DNA from: Actinomyces sp.
GTDB lineage: Bacteria; Actinomycetota; Actinomycetes; Actinomycetales; Actinomycetaceae
Direction of reading: 5' to 3'
Assembly (NCBI RefSeq): GCF_030530635.1
Contig: NZ_JAUMUL010000051.1
Coordinates: forward strand, 1-25,781
DNA length: 25,781 nucleotides
The position numbers and the translations under genes were made by a program. The notes beneath the pieces were generated by a model. It was given only the letters and a program-made list of their open reading frames with translations, was not told the DNA's origin and made no database searches. Below are positions 13,252 to 21,024 of the stretch, in pieces; the first letter of the stretch is position 1, and each line of letters starts with the position of its first letter.

Positions 13252-14307
13252 ATGTCACGTCCTCCCGACCGGCCTACCCGCCGTTCCCCACAAGGCCGCA
13301 CGCGCTACCCCGCCAATGATCGCCGGGCGGCGGCGAGCCGTAGGCGTACGCCGACGTCCAAGCGCGGCACTCGGCTGGCCAAGGCGGCCCGCGCGGGATC
13401 ACGCCGGCCCGCCTCCCGCCGAGGCGCCCGCCGCAGCGGGCGACGCCGGTCCCGCCACTTCGGATCGGTCGGCATCTTCACGGTCTCCTTCGTGGTCACG
13501 CTGATACTCGGCCTGCTGGTGATGAACGCCGTCGACGTCGCCCCGGCGCCGGCCGCCACCACCACCGTGTACACCGAGCCCGCCGCCGTCTCCCGAGACA
13601 TGACCGGTTTCGATGCCGAGCACATCATAGACGACGACGTCTTCTACGACTCCACCACCATGACGGCCGGCGACATAGCCTCCTTCATCACCACGGTCAA
13701 CGAGGGCTGCCTAACCGGCACGGATGGAACGCCCTGCCTGGCCGATGCCACCTTCGACACCGAGAACCGTAAGGCCACTACCGCCTGCCCCGGCGGATAC
13801 ACCGCGGCGGAGGGGGAGACGGCCGCCCAGATCATCTCCCAAGTGGCCACCTCCTGCGACATCAACCCGCGTGTGCTACTCGTACTGCTGCACAAGGAAC
13901 AGGGACTCCTGACCGTTTCGGGCGGGTACCTGAACGCGCGCCGCTATGAGGCGGCCGCCGGTTACGCCTGCCCTGATGGGCAGGAATGCGACACGGAGTA
14001 TGCCGGCTTCTTCCGTCAGGTCTACGGGGCCGCCTCCCAGTTTCAGACCTACCGTCTCGACCCTGACGGGTTCCAGGTGGTCGCGGGCGCGACGACCCAG
14101 CTGGCCTACTCGCCGAACTCCCTGTGTGGCTCCGGGGAGTTGACTGCGGCCAACCAGGCGACGGCCGGCCTGTACAACTACACGCCCTACCTGGCCAATG
14201 CGGCGGCCGCCGACGGCGGCGACGACTGCACCAGCTGGGGCAACTGGAACTTCTACGGATACTACCGCGCCCTCTTCGGTGACCCGACGCCGTCGACCGC
14301 CGACTGA
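13252..14307 (+). CDS. Secreted, membrane-anchored muramidase-like protein
   Basis: A 351-residue exported protein. It has a long Arg/Ser/Pro-rich cytoplasmic N-terminus (residues 1-70), one membrane helix (IFTVSFVVTLILGLLVMNAV, about 75-94), a linker, and an extracellular domain from about 120. The domain contains VLLVLLHKEQGLLT (Glu at 216), a lysozyme/transglycosylase-like helix with a probable catalytic Glu, then GYACPDGQECDTEYAGFFRQ, AASQFQTYR, AYSPNSLCGS, NQATAGLYNYTPY and GNWNFYGYYRALFG. This order of motifs is a recurring actinobacterial family thought to act on the cell wall (family knowledge; activity not proven). The paired Cys residues suggest disulfides. ATG 13252 precedes a sensible N-terminus but lacks a clear ribosome site, and the frame is open to 13042, so the start is the least certain part. 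Confidence 0.8.
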   Translation: MSRPPDRPTRRSPQGRTRYPANDRRAAASRRRTPTSKRGTRLAKAARAGSRRPASRRGARRSGRRRSRHFGSVGIFTVSFVVTLILGLLVMNAVDVAPAPAATTTVYTEPAAVSRDMTGFDAEHIIDDDVFYDSTTMTAGDIASFITTVNEGCLTGTDGTPCLADATFDTENRKATTACPGGYTAAEGETAAQIISQVATSCDINPRVLLVLLHKEQGLLTVSGGYLNARRYEAAAGYACPDGQECDTEYAGFFRQVYGAASQFQTYRLDPDGFQVVAGATTQLAYSPNSLCGSGELTAANQATAGLYNYTPYLANAAAADGGDDCTSWGNWNFYGYYRALFGDPTPSTAD

Positions 14308-14438
14308 TCCGGGCGCTCCTGGCGACGAACTGCCGGGCGGTGTCGAGACTGGGTCGCAGGTATCGGAACGGTACGGGGTGGGCGGACGCGCCGGAGGACC
14401 GGTATCGGGGTCGCGGGTGCCGTGTGAGGATTGGCCGT

Positions 14439-15956
14439 ATGGAGTGGCACCCGGTGCTGACGACCATGTGGGTCGTCCTGGAATACGCGATCAAGATCGT
14501 GGCGCTCGGGATCATCCCGGAGAATCGCCGCCCGTCATCGTCGACGGCATGGCTGCTGCTCATCTTCCTGCTGCCCGTGGTCGGGCTGCCGCTGTACGTG
14601 TTCCTGGGCAGCCCCCGGGTGCACGGCAAGCGTTACCAGCAGCAGCTCGAGGCCAATGCCGCCGTCAATGAGTTCACCGAGGGCATGCCCGACGCGCCTG
14701 CCGGGGCCCGGCCCTCACCCCATCTCGGCTCGGTGCTGCGCATGAACCGGAGGCTCACCGGTCTGCCGTGCGTCACCGGCGAGGTCGTGGCCCTGCACGC
14801 ACAGGCCGCACAGACCTACGCCGCCATGGCGCGGGTCATCGACGCCGCCCGGCATCACGTGCACGTCGAGTTCTACATCCAGAGTTGGGATGAGGTCACC
14901 GATGTCTTCTATTCCGCGCTCGCACGGGCCGCCGCACGTGGGGTGACGGTGCGACTGCTGGTGGATCACCTGGGCTCGCGCAAGTATCCCGGCTGGAGGG
15001 ACTTCGGCCGGCGCCTCACCGCCGCGGGCATCCAGTGGCGGCTCATGATGCCGTTGTTGCCCCACAAGCGCCGCTTCCGCCGGCCCGACCTGCGCAACCA
15101 CCGCAAGGTGTTGGTGGTCGACGGTGAGCGCGCCTTCATCGGCTCCCACAACATCATCGATCCCACCTACCGGCTGCGCTCCAATATCCGAGCTGGACGT
15201 ATCTGGGCGGACCTGTCCGTGGAGGTCACCGGCGACATCGTCGTCGAGGCCGAAACGGTATTCGCAATGGACTGGTTCTTCGAGTCCGGCGAAGTGCTGG
15301 CGGTGCGGGACGCGCTCCCGGGGGCGCCCGATGTGAATGAACTGCTGGCCCGCCGCCCCCCGGTGGGCACTCCTGCGCCGCAGCCGGACCGGCCCGGCGC
15401 CGTGGTCAACGCCATGCAGCTGGTGCCCTCCGGCCCCGGCTACCCCACCGAACCGAATCTGCGAATGTGCCTGTCCCTGATCGAGAACGCCACCCGGCGC
15501 GTGTCGATCACGAGCCCCTACTTCATCCCCGATGAGGCGCTGTTGGCGGCCATGACCACGGCCGCCTACCGCGGAATCGACGTCGAGTTGTTCGTGGGCA
15601 AGGAGTCCGACCACTTGATCGTCAACCACGCTCAGCGCTCCTACTACGGGGCGCTGCTCGCCGCCGGGGTGCGCATCTACCGGTATCCGGCGCCGACCGT
15701 GCTGCACGCCAAGTACATGACCGTGGACGGCGAGGCTGCAGTGATCGGCAGCGCCAATATGGATTTCCGCTCCTTCGCGCTGAACTACGAGATGATGCTG
15801 CTGGCCTTCGGAGGGGATCTGGATGATCTGTTGCGGGAGAATGACGCCTACTACCGGCGTGTGTCCACCGAGCTGACCGTCGAGGAGTGGGCCAAGGAGC
15901 CTTGGTGGCGGCGGTACGTGGACAACGTCTGCCGGCTGGTGTCCGCCGTCCTGTGA
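14439..15956 (+). CDS. cls: Cardiolipin synthase (phospholipase D family)
   Basis: A 505-residue membrane enzyme that joins phosphatidylglycerol units (or PG and CDP-diacylglycerol in some bacteria) to make cardiolipin. Two N-terminal membrane helices (TTMWVVLEYAIKIVALGII and TAWLLLIFLLPVVGLPLYVF) form the PLDc_N anchor. Both catalytic HKD motifs are intact: NHRKVLVVDGERAFIGSHN with His near residue 221, and LHAKYMTVDGEAAVIGSANM with His near residue 423. Length and spacing are typical of bacterial cardiolipin synthases. ATG 14439 has GAGGA about 8 nt upstream and starts right at the first helix; in-frame residues upstream are low-complexity. It follows the muramidase-like gene on the same strand by 131 nt, so a separate promoter is possible. 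Confidence 0.93.
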   Translation: MEWHPVLTTMWVVLEYAIKIVALGIIPENRRPSSSTAWLLLIFLLPVVGLPLYVFLGSPRVHGKRYQQQLEANAAVNEFTEGMPDAPAGARPSPHLGSVLRMNRRLTGLPCVTGEVVALHAQAAQTYAAMARVIDAARHHVHVEFYIQSWDEVTDVFYSALARAAARGVTVRLLVDHLGSRKYPGWRDFGRRLTAAGIQWRLMMPLLPHKRRFRRPDLRNHRKVLVVDGERAFIGSHNIIDPTYRLRSNIRAGRIWADLSVEVTGDIVVEAETVFAMDWFFESGEVLAVRDALPGAPDVNELLARRPPVGTPAPQPDRPGAVVNAMQLVPSGPGYPTEPNLRMCLSLIENATRRVSITSPYFIPDEALLAAMTTAAYRGIDVELFVGKESDHLIVNHAQRSYYGALLAAGVRIYRYPAPTVLHAKYMTVDGEAAVIGSANMDFRSFALNYEMMLLAFGGDLDDLLRENDAYYRRVSTELTVEEWAKEPWWRRYVDNVCRLVSAVL

Positions 15957-15977
15957 AGCCCGGCGCCCATGCCCCGC

Positions 15978-16022
15978 GAGATCGGTAGACACAACCGGCT
16001 CTTCCGGTTTGAGGGCGTGTTG
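15978..16022. repeat. Intergenic repeat element, copy A
   Basis: Three blocks in order, GAGATCGGTAG (15978-15988), GGCTCTTCCGGTT (15997-16009) and GAGGGCGTGTTG (16011-16022), recur in the same order with one-base differences at 25605-25699. The site lies between the convergent cls and response-regulator genes. Confidence 0.55.
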
Positions 16023-16179
16023 ACCTGACGGTTGTTGGGGGAGGGGCGCGTACCGTCGTCTGAAGTACCGAAGCGTCAGTGGCAAGTGCCCAACCGCCGT
16101 GGTTCAGAATGAACCGTCACCTAAGGCAAACGAGTAAGCACGCGAAGCCGGTACCTCCGGCAGCGGTGCACGCAATCGA

Positions 16180-16941
16180 TCAGGCGCGGGCGCGCAACCA
16201 GGTCAGCACCGCGCGCACCCGCCGATTGCTCTGATCGGGCGGCAGATCCAGCTTGGCGAAGATGTTCGCTACATGCTTGGCCACGGCGCCGTCGGACAGC
16301 ACCAGCCGCTCAGCCACCTGCGGGTTGGACAGCCCCTCCGCCATTAGGGCGAGCACCTCCTGCTCACGCGGAGTCAACCGCGCCAGGGCGGCGTGCTGCT
16401 TCCCCGGCCCAGGGGTTCCGGCCGCCGCGCCCCGCTCGTACCGATCGACGCGGGTGAGCCCGCTCCCAGCATCCGCGGACGGCGGGGCATTGTCGGCGTG
16501 CATCAGTTGGGCGAGGACCTCCGGGTCTACCACCACCCCGCCGGCGGCCACTATGTCCAGACTGTGCGTGAAGTCGCTGACCCGGCCGACCCGCTCCTTC
16601 AACAGGTAGCCGACTCCGCCCGCGGCGGCGTCCGGGCCGTCGAGCAGCTCGCGCAGATAAGGGCCGGCAACATACGCGGACAACACGATCACGGGCAGCC
16701 CCGGATGGGCGGCGCGCAGGCCGATGGCGGCGCGCAGGCCGTCGTCGGTGCCGGTGGGAGGCATGCGCACATCGGTGACGACGACGTCGGGCAGCGCCCC
16801 CGCCGCGGACAGCTGCTCGACCTTCTCCCGCAGGGCGTAGGCATCAGCCACCTGCGCCACCACCTCGTACCCGGCCGCCGTGAGCAGGCCGGCCAGGCCC
16901 TCGCGCAGCAGGGCGGCGTCGTCGGCGAGCACGATCCTCAT
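16180..16941 (-). CDS. Response regulator, NarL/LuxR family
   Basis: A 253-residue two-component regulator. The receiver domain (residues 1-125) has the acidic pair at 7-8, the phosphorylation Asp at about 57 (VVVTDVRMPP), Ser at about 88 (VIVLSAY) and the switch Lys at about 115 (GYLLKERVG). A variable Gly/Ala/Pro linker leads to a LuxR-type helix-turn-helix at about 188-235 (LTPREQEVLALMAEGLSNPQ, then VAERLVLSDGAVAKHVANIF). ATG 16941 starts exactly at the receiver domain with AGGATG upstream. The partner kinase ends 96 nt upstream. The likely target is the divergent ABC transporter operon and possibly its own operon, through symmetric sites in the region between them. Confidence 0.95.
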   Translation of the reverse strand: MRIVLADDAALLREGLAGLLTAAGYEVVAQVADAYALREKVEQLSAAGALPDVVVTDVRMPPTGTDDGLRAAIGLRAAHPGLPVIVLSAYVAGPYLRELLDGPDAAAGGVGYLLKERVGRVSDFTHSLDIVAAGGVVVDPEVLAQLMHADNAPPSADAGSGLTRVDRYERGAAAGTPGPGKQHAALARLTPREQEVLALMAEGLSNPQVAERLVLSDGAVAKHVANIFAKLDLPPDQSNRRVRAVLTWLRARA

Positions 16942-17037
16942 GGACACATCCTGCCGCAGACGGCGACTCGGCGAGGCGGGCGCCCGTGGCACGGGGCGCG
17001 CCGACGGCGATGCGCGGACTGTGCCCACTCGGATGAA

Positions 17038-18390
17038 TCAGTCCCGTGCCCACGGTGGGGTCAGTGGGGCACTCACCGTCAGCCTGGTGCCGGCGCCCGG
17101 AGGCGAGTCGATCTCCAGACTTCCTCCGATGGAGTCCAACCGTTGCGCCATCCCCGCCAGGCCGGTGGCCCCGGGCACGTGCGGAGCGGCGCCGCCCACG
17201 CCGTCGTCGGCGACGATCACGGTCAGTCCCCTGGCAGTCGCCGTAAGCTCAACCCGGGCCCGCGCATTGGGCCCGGCGTGTTTGGCCGCGTTGGTGAGCG
17301 CCTCGGTGACGGTGAAGTAGACGGTGGTCGCCACCGGGGAGGTGATTGCCGCCAGGTCGGTCTCCTCGCCGACGACTGCGACGGCCGTGGGCAGGGGCGC
17401 GCGCCCGGCCAGGTCGTGCAGCGCCGGGATCAGGCCGCGTTCGGTCAGGATCGCCGGACGGATGCCCTGGACGGTCTCCCGCAGGCTGCGCAGCACGGCC
17501 TCCGCCTCCTCCTGCGCGGCGCGGATATCTGTGTGCAGGGCCGCGAGCACTGCGGCCCTGGCGGAGTCGTCGACATGGGCCAGCTGATCGGTGTGCAGCT
17601 CTGCCGTGCCCAGGCGCATGGACAGGGAGACGAGCCGCTGCTGGGCGCCGTCGTGCAGATCCCGTTCGATGCGGGTGCGCTCGGCGTCGAAGGCATCTAT
17701 GAGCGTGGCCCGGCTGGAGTGCAAGTGCCCCACCTCGGCGGCCAGCGCAGACAGACGCGCGTCATCGTCGGGGCGGGAAAGAGCCTCTGTCATGCGACAC
17801 CGCAGCCGGCCCAGTGCCGCCACCAGTACCAGCAGCAGCCCGAGGCCGATCAGCGCGATCGGTTCCATCCACCAGATCTGTCCGAAGGATGTGGCCGTTT
17901 GCGACCACCCGGGCAGATCCGAGAATGTCAGCTCAATCGGCTGCTCGGGCGAGGCGGCGAAGGGCGAGGCCGCCAGGACGCCGACCAGCGCCCCACCCAT
18001 GCCGGTGATGAAGAAACTGACTGCGCTGAGCAGGGTCCCGCCCAGAACCAGGGGGACGTCCTGTTTCCAGAAACCGGCATGAGCGATGCGGCCCAGTAGC
18101 CACGCCCGCCGCCGCACCCCGGCCGGCAGCGCGCTTGGGGTGTTCGCGCCGGCAATGCGGGCGAGCGCCCGGTCTGCCTCGGCCAACAGCGGGATGGTCA
18201 GGTGAAAGCCCAGCAGCAGTGGAATCGCGACGATCACGAGGGGGAGAAACACCGCCGCGTGAACCAGTTCGGCGAGTACCCGCAGCGCGCGGTCTCGCCC
18301 GCGGCGGGTGCTCGCGGCGTCGGCAACGGCGGGGAGATTGCCGCCAGTGCTGGCGGACCCGGGACTGGCGGTGTCGGCTGCGATGGACAT
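17038..18390 (-). CDS. Sensor histidine kinase, NarX/DesK-like
   Basis: A 450-residue membrane kinase that phosphorylates the downstream regulator. Residues 1-40 are polar; hydrophobic segments at about 43-70, 112-143 and 176-195 form the membrane sensor, with little extracellular sequence, suggesting intramembrane sensing. The HisKA_3 box ERTRIERDLHDGAQQRLVSL puts the phosphorylated His at about 246. The ATPase domain has the N box with Asn at about 367 (VTEALTNAAKHAG), G1 VADDGVGG (393-400) and a G2-like GATGLAGMAQR. All catalytic parts are present. It starts at ATG 18390 and is divergent from an ABC transporter with which it shares a 141-nt regulatory region, a common cassette for sensing envelope stress or antimicrobial peptides; the signal here is unknown. 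Confidence 0.93.
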   Translation of the reverse strand: MSIAADTASPGSASTGGNLPAVADAASTRRGRDRALRVLAELVHAAVFLPLVIVAIPLLLGFHLTIPLLAEADRALARIAGANTPSALPAGVRRRAWLLGRIAHAGFWKQDVPLVLGGTLLSAVSFFITGMGGALVGVLAASPFAASPEQPIELTFSDLPGWSQTATSFGQIWWMEPIALIGLGLLLVLVAALGRLRCRMTEALSRPDDDARLSALAAEVGHLHSSRATLIDAFDAERTRIERDLHDGAQQRLVSLSMRLGTAELHTDQLAHVDDSARAAVLAALHTDIRAAQEEAEAVLRSLRETVQGIRPAILTERGLIPALHDLAGRAPLPTAVAVVGEETDLAAITSPVATTVYFTVTEALTNAAKHAGPNARARVELTATARGLTVIVADDGVGGAAPHVPGATGLAGMAQRLDSIGGSLEIDSPPGAGTRLTVSAPLTPPWARD

Positions 18391-18424
18391 GTGTAGACCC
18401 TACGGTCACGGACCGTGCCGCACA

Positions 18425-18518
18425 CGGGTGCCAGCACCCGCTTGCGGGGTGGCCCTGACACCACCGGCCGGCCTGCACACGGGTGTCAGGGCCAGTGACC
18501 CGGCCGGGGAGGGCCGGG
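18425..18518. promoter_or_regulatory. Symmetric repeats between kinase and ABC transporter genes
   Basis: Perfect 12-bp inverted repeats GGCCCTGACACC (18451-18462) and GGTGTCAGGGCC (18482-18493) flank a 19-nt spacer. CACACGGGTG occurs twice in direct orientation (18421 and 18476, 55 bp apart). A hairpin CCCGGCC/GGCCGGG (18499-18518) followed by TTT ends 13 nt before the ABC start. The first set are candidate response-regulator sites; the hairpin may be an attenuator or may hide the GGAGG in its loop. Confidence 0.5.
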
Positions 18519-18531
18519 TTTCATAACCGCC

Positions 18532-19386
18532 ATGACCTCTTCCACCTATCACGCCGATGCGGCGGCCGGGCCGGTTGCCGCAACGGCCGCGCAGACGCTC
18601 GACTCCGCGCCTACAGCCGGCGGCCCTCACGCAATCCGGAGCGGCACTCCGGCGATCGACGTGGTCGCGCTCAGACGTGTCTTCACTCTGCCCGGACGAC
18701 GGCGGGCGGCTGTCACCGCCGTCGACGATGTTGCCCTGCGTCTGCCGACCGGCAGCTTCACCGCCCTGGTGGGCGCCTCCGGCTGCGGGAAGTCGACCCT
18801 GCTGCAATGCGTCGCCGGCCTGGACCATCCCACCGCCGGGACGGTGCGGCTCCTCGGCACCGACACCACCGCTTTGCGTCCCCGCGACGCCGCCGGCTTC
18901 CGGGCCGACCATGTCGGCTTCATCTTCCAGGATGACAACCTCGTTACCTCCCTGTCCGCCCGCGACAACGTCGCCCTGCCCGGGCGGTTGCGCCGCCGTC
19001 CGCTGCCGCGGGCCGCCGTCGACGACGCCCTGGAGCGCCTCGGACTGAGCGGTCAGGCCCGGCATCTGCCCCATGAACTCAGCGGCGGGGAACGGCAGCG
19101 GGTGGCCATCGCCCGGGTTCTGGCGTCCCGGCCGGACGTGGTGTTCGCCGACGAGCCCACCGCGGCGCTGGACGTTGCCGCAGGCTCGGGCGTGCTGGAC
19201 TGGCTACGTGAATTGACGCCCTGGGCAACCGTGCTCATGGTCACTCACGACGCCTCCGCGGCAGCCCGCGCCGACGAGGTCCTGGTAATGGCAGCGGGGC
19301 AAATCGTGGGCGCCATGCCGGGGGGCGACGCCGACGCCGTCGCCCGCGCCGTCCTGCGCACCCGCCGGGGAGGTGAGGGGCGGTGA
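18532..19386 (+). CDS. ABC transporter ATP-binding protein, LolD/MacB type
   Basis: A 284-residue ATPase driving the permease encoded next. After a 43-residue Ala/Thr-rich N-terminal extension, the core has Walker A GASGCGKST (81-89), the Q-loop Gln in IFQDDN (133), signature LSGGERQR (183-190), Walker B VVFADE (203-208), the D-loop ALD and switch His in MVTHD (239). The arrangement is that of the MacB/LolD/BceA group, which works with FtsX-like permeases in lipoprotein release or antimicrobial-peptide resistance. Its stop overlaps the GTG of the permease gene (GTGA), so the two are translationally coupled. It is divergent from the two-component system likely to control it. Confidence 0.95.
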   Translation: MTSSTYHADAAAGPVAATAAQTLDSAPTAGGPHAIRSGTPAIDVVALRRVFTLPGRRRAAVTAVDDVALRLPTGSFTALVGASGCGKSTLLQCVAGLDHPTAGTVRLLGTDTTALRPRDAAGFRADHVGFIFQDDNLVTSLSARDNVALPGRLRRRPLPRAAVDDALERLGLSGQARHLPHELSGGERQRVAIARVLASRPDVVFADEPTAALDVAAGSGVLDWLRELTPWATVLMVTHDASAAARADEVLVMAAGQIVGAMPGGDADAVARAVLRTRRGGEGR

Positions 19387-20762
19387 TCCGGCTGTTGCTC
19401 GCCGACCTGCGGCGGCATGCCTCCTCCTGGACCTGGGCCTGCGTGGTCGCGGTGGTGGCCGGGGCATGTGTATCCGGCCAGTTCATGGCCATGCGTGGCT
19501 CGCTCAGGTCTGCGGCCGCCGCCACTGGCACAAATCAGTGGGGCATTCCCATCCGCGTCAGCATGACCGACGCCGCCCACACGGTCAGCGCCTTCATCGT
19601 CTCCGCCGTGGTACTGGCGACGGCGGCGGTGCTCACGTCAACGGCGGCACTCGTCATCGCCCAGCATCAGCGCGACCATGGATTGTGGCGGGCACTGGGG
19701 ATGCGCCCTGGGACGTTGCGCGCGATCCTGCTCGGCCAACTCGGCGTAGTCGGCGCCCTGGGGTCGTTGGGCGGCGGGGTGCTCGGATGGCCGGTCGCCC
19801 GCATGATGGTGACGCTGCTGATAGATCAGGAGGCGGCCCTGCCCGGGACCAGGGCGCAGTGGGAGCCGGGCGACCTGATTTGGACCGCGCTGGTGGTTGC
19901 CGGGGGCGTCATGCTTGGCGGCTGGGGCGCTGCGCGGCGGGCCGCCCGTGCCACTGAAGTGGAGCTGATCGCGGGCCGCGCCGTAGGGGCCACCTGGAGC
20001 CTGCGGCGCGTGCTCGGGGTAATGGTCAGGCTGGCGCTGGTTGGCGGGCTCGCGGCCGGAGTAGCTGGCGCGGCGGTGACAGCGAACCGCTCCGGGGCGA
20101 TGACCGATGAGGCCGTAAATGCTGCGATCCTAGGGTCCTTCAGCGCCCTGGGGCTGGTGTGCATGCTCGCTCCGTGGCTAGTGCCGGTGATCGAGAGCGC
20201 GCTCGGGCTGCTGCCGGCGCGGGGCCCCGCCTGGCTGGTGGCCACCAGGACGGCGTCGTTGCAGTCGCGGCGGTCCGCGGCGACGGTGCTGCCGTTTCTG
20301 GTGGCGATCGGCCTGGTGGTGGTCATGTTCGGTGCCGTGCGCGCCGGGCTGGGCAGCATGCGTCTGTCCGGTTTTCTGTCCATGTTCGGTCTGGCCCTGG
20401 TGACTGCGTGGAGCGGCGGAGTGGCAGTGATCGCCATGAGTGCGAGCAGCAGGCGTCGTGACGCGGCGCTGCTGGAGGCGGCCGGCGCTCGGAAGCGCAC
20501 GGTACTCGGGGCGCAGGTTCTGGAGGGAGCCTTGCATGCGGTGGCTGCGGTGTCGCTGGGTCTGCTCGTCTCGGTGATCGCCGGCGCCTTCATGGCCGCC
20601 GCTTCCGGGGAGGGCGTGCTGGCCACGATCGGGCGGGGCCCGTGGGCGGAGCTGGGCACAGTGGGAGGGCTGACACTGGCGACGACCTGCGTGTCCGTGG
20701 TCATGTCCGCGCGGGCAGGCCGGGAGCTAACCGTGGCGCAACTCCTCCACGCGCGGGACTGA
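19383..20762 (+). CDS. FtsX-like ABC transporter permease
   Basis: A 459-residue membrane protein, the transmembrane partner of the preceding ATPase. A first membrane helix follows the start (WACVVAVVAGACVSG). The FtsX-type core appears twice: TVSAFIVSAVVLATAAVLTS then ALVIAQHQRDHGLWRALGMR, and in the C-terminal half ALVTAWSGGVAVIAMSASSR then RRDAALLEAAGARKRTVLGA. The 'RR-E-ALLRA-GA-R' segment after a helix is the typical coupling loop contacting the ATPase. It ends with ELTVAQLLHARD. The start is GTG 19383, overlapping the ATPase stop. Large extracellular domains are absent, unlike MacB, which fits the Gram-positive export or peptide-sensing permeases; the substrate is unknown. Confidence 0.92.
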   Translation: MIRLLLADLRRHASSWTWACVVAVVAGACVSGQFMAMRGSLRSAAAATGTNQWGIPIRVSMTDAAHTVSAFIVSAVVLATAAVLTSTAALVIAQHQRDHGLWRALGMRPGTLRAILLGQLGVVGALGSLGGGVLGWPVARMMVTLLIDQEAALPGTRAQWEPGDLIWTALVVAGGVMLGGWGAARRAARATEVELIAGRAVGATWSLRRVLGVMVRLALVGGLAAGVAGAAVTANRSGAMTDEAVNAAILGSFSALGLVCMLAPWLVPVIESALGLLPARGPAWLVATRTASLQSRRSAATVLPFLVAIGLVVVMFGAVRAGLGSMRLSGFLSMFGLALVTAWSGGVAVIAMSASSRRRDAALLEAAGARKRTVLGAQVLEGALHAVAAVSLGLLVSVIAGAFMAAASGEGVLATIGRGPWAELGTVGGLTLATTCVSVVMSARAGRELTVAQLLHARD

Positions 20763-20895
20763 GCCGGAGTGGTCGGTGCCAATCATTAGCCAGCGGCGCG
20801 GTGCGTCCGACGCTGCCTGTGGATCTCGGCGCCCAGGGGAAGGAGGGGTGCCACGCTGGGGCGGGTGGGGGACTCGACAGCATCGCACCGCATTC

Positions 20896-20956
20896 CACGA
20901 CCTTGGGGTACAGATCACGACCACCCGGGGGTCGTGGAACGTACCCAAAGGTCGTG
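20896..20956. repeat. 61-nt nested symmetric element
   Basis: CACGACCTTGGGGTAC (20896-20911) pairs with GTACCCAAAGGTCGTG (20941-20956) at 15 of 16 positions. Inside, CACGACC (20916-20922) pairs with GGTCGTG (20930-20936) around a 7-nt loop, so the motif CACGACC occurs twice in each orientation with exactly 20 bp between same-strand copies. It lies between the convergent permease and hrpA genes and could act as a two-way terminator, a protein-binding site or a dispersed repeat. Confidence 0.75.
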
Positions 20957-21024
20957 ATATGCAGGCGGCGGGTCCGCGCCAGACGGGCCGACTGGCGGCT
21001 GTCCGTGCTCTTTTCAGCCCGGCG

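Noticed and set aside
16101..16115. GGTTCA/TGAACC inverted repeat as an operator or terminator
   Set aside because: Six-base arms around three bases, between convergent genes, without a T-run or nearby promoter; too little to support a role.
16393..18099. Plus-strand open frame of 568 codons opposite the two-component genes
   Set aside because: It is antisense to a response regulator and kinase with all catalytic motifs.
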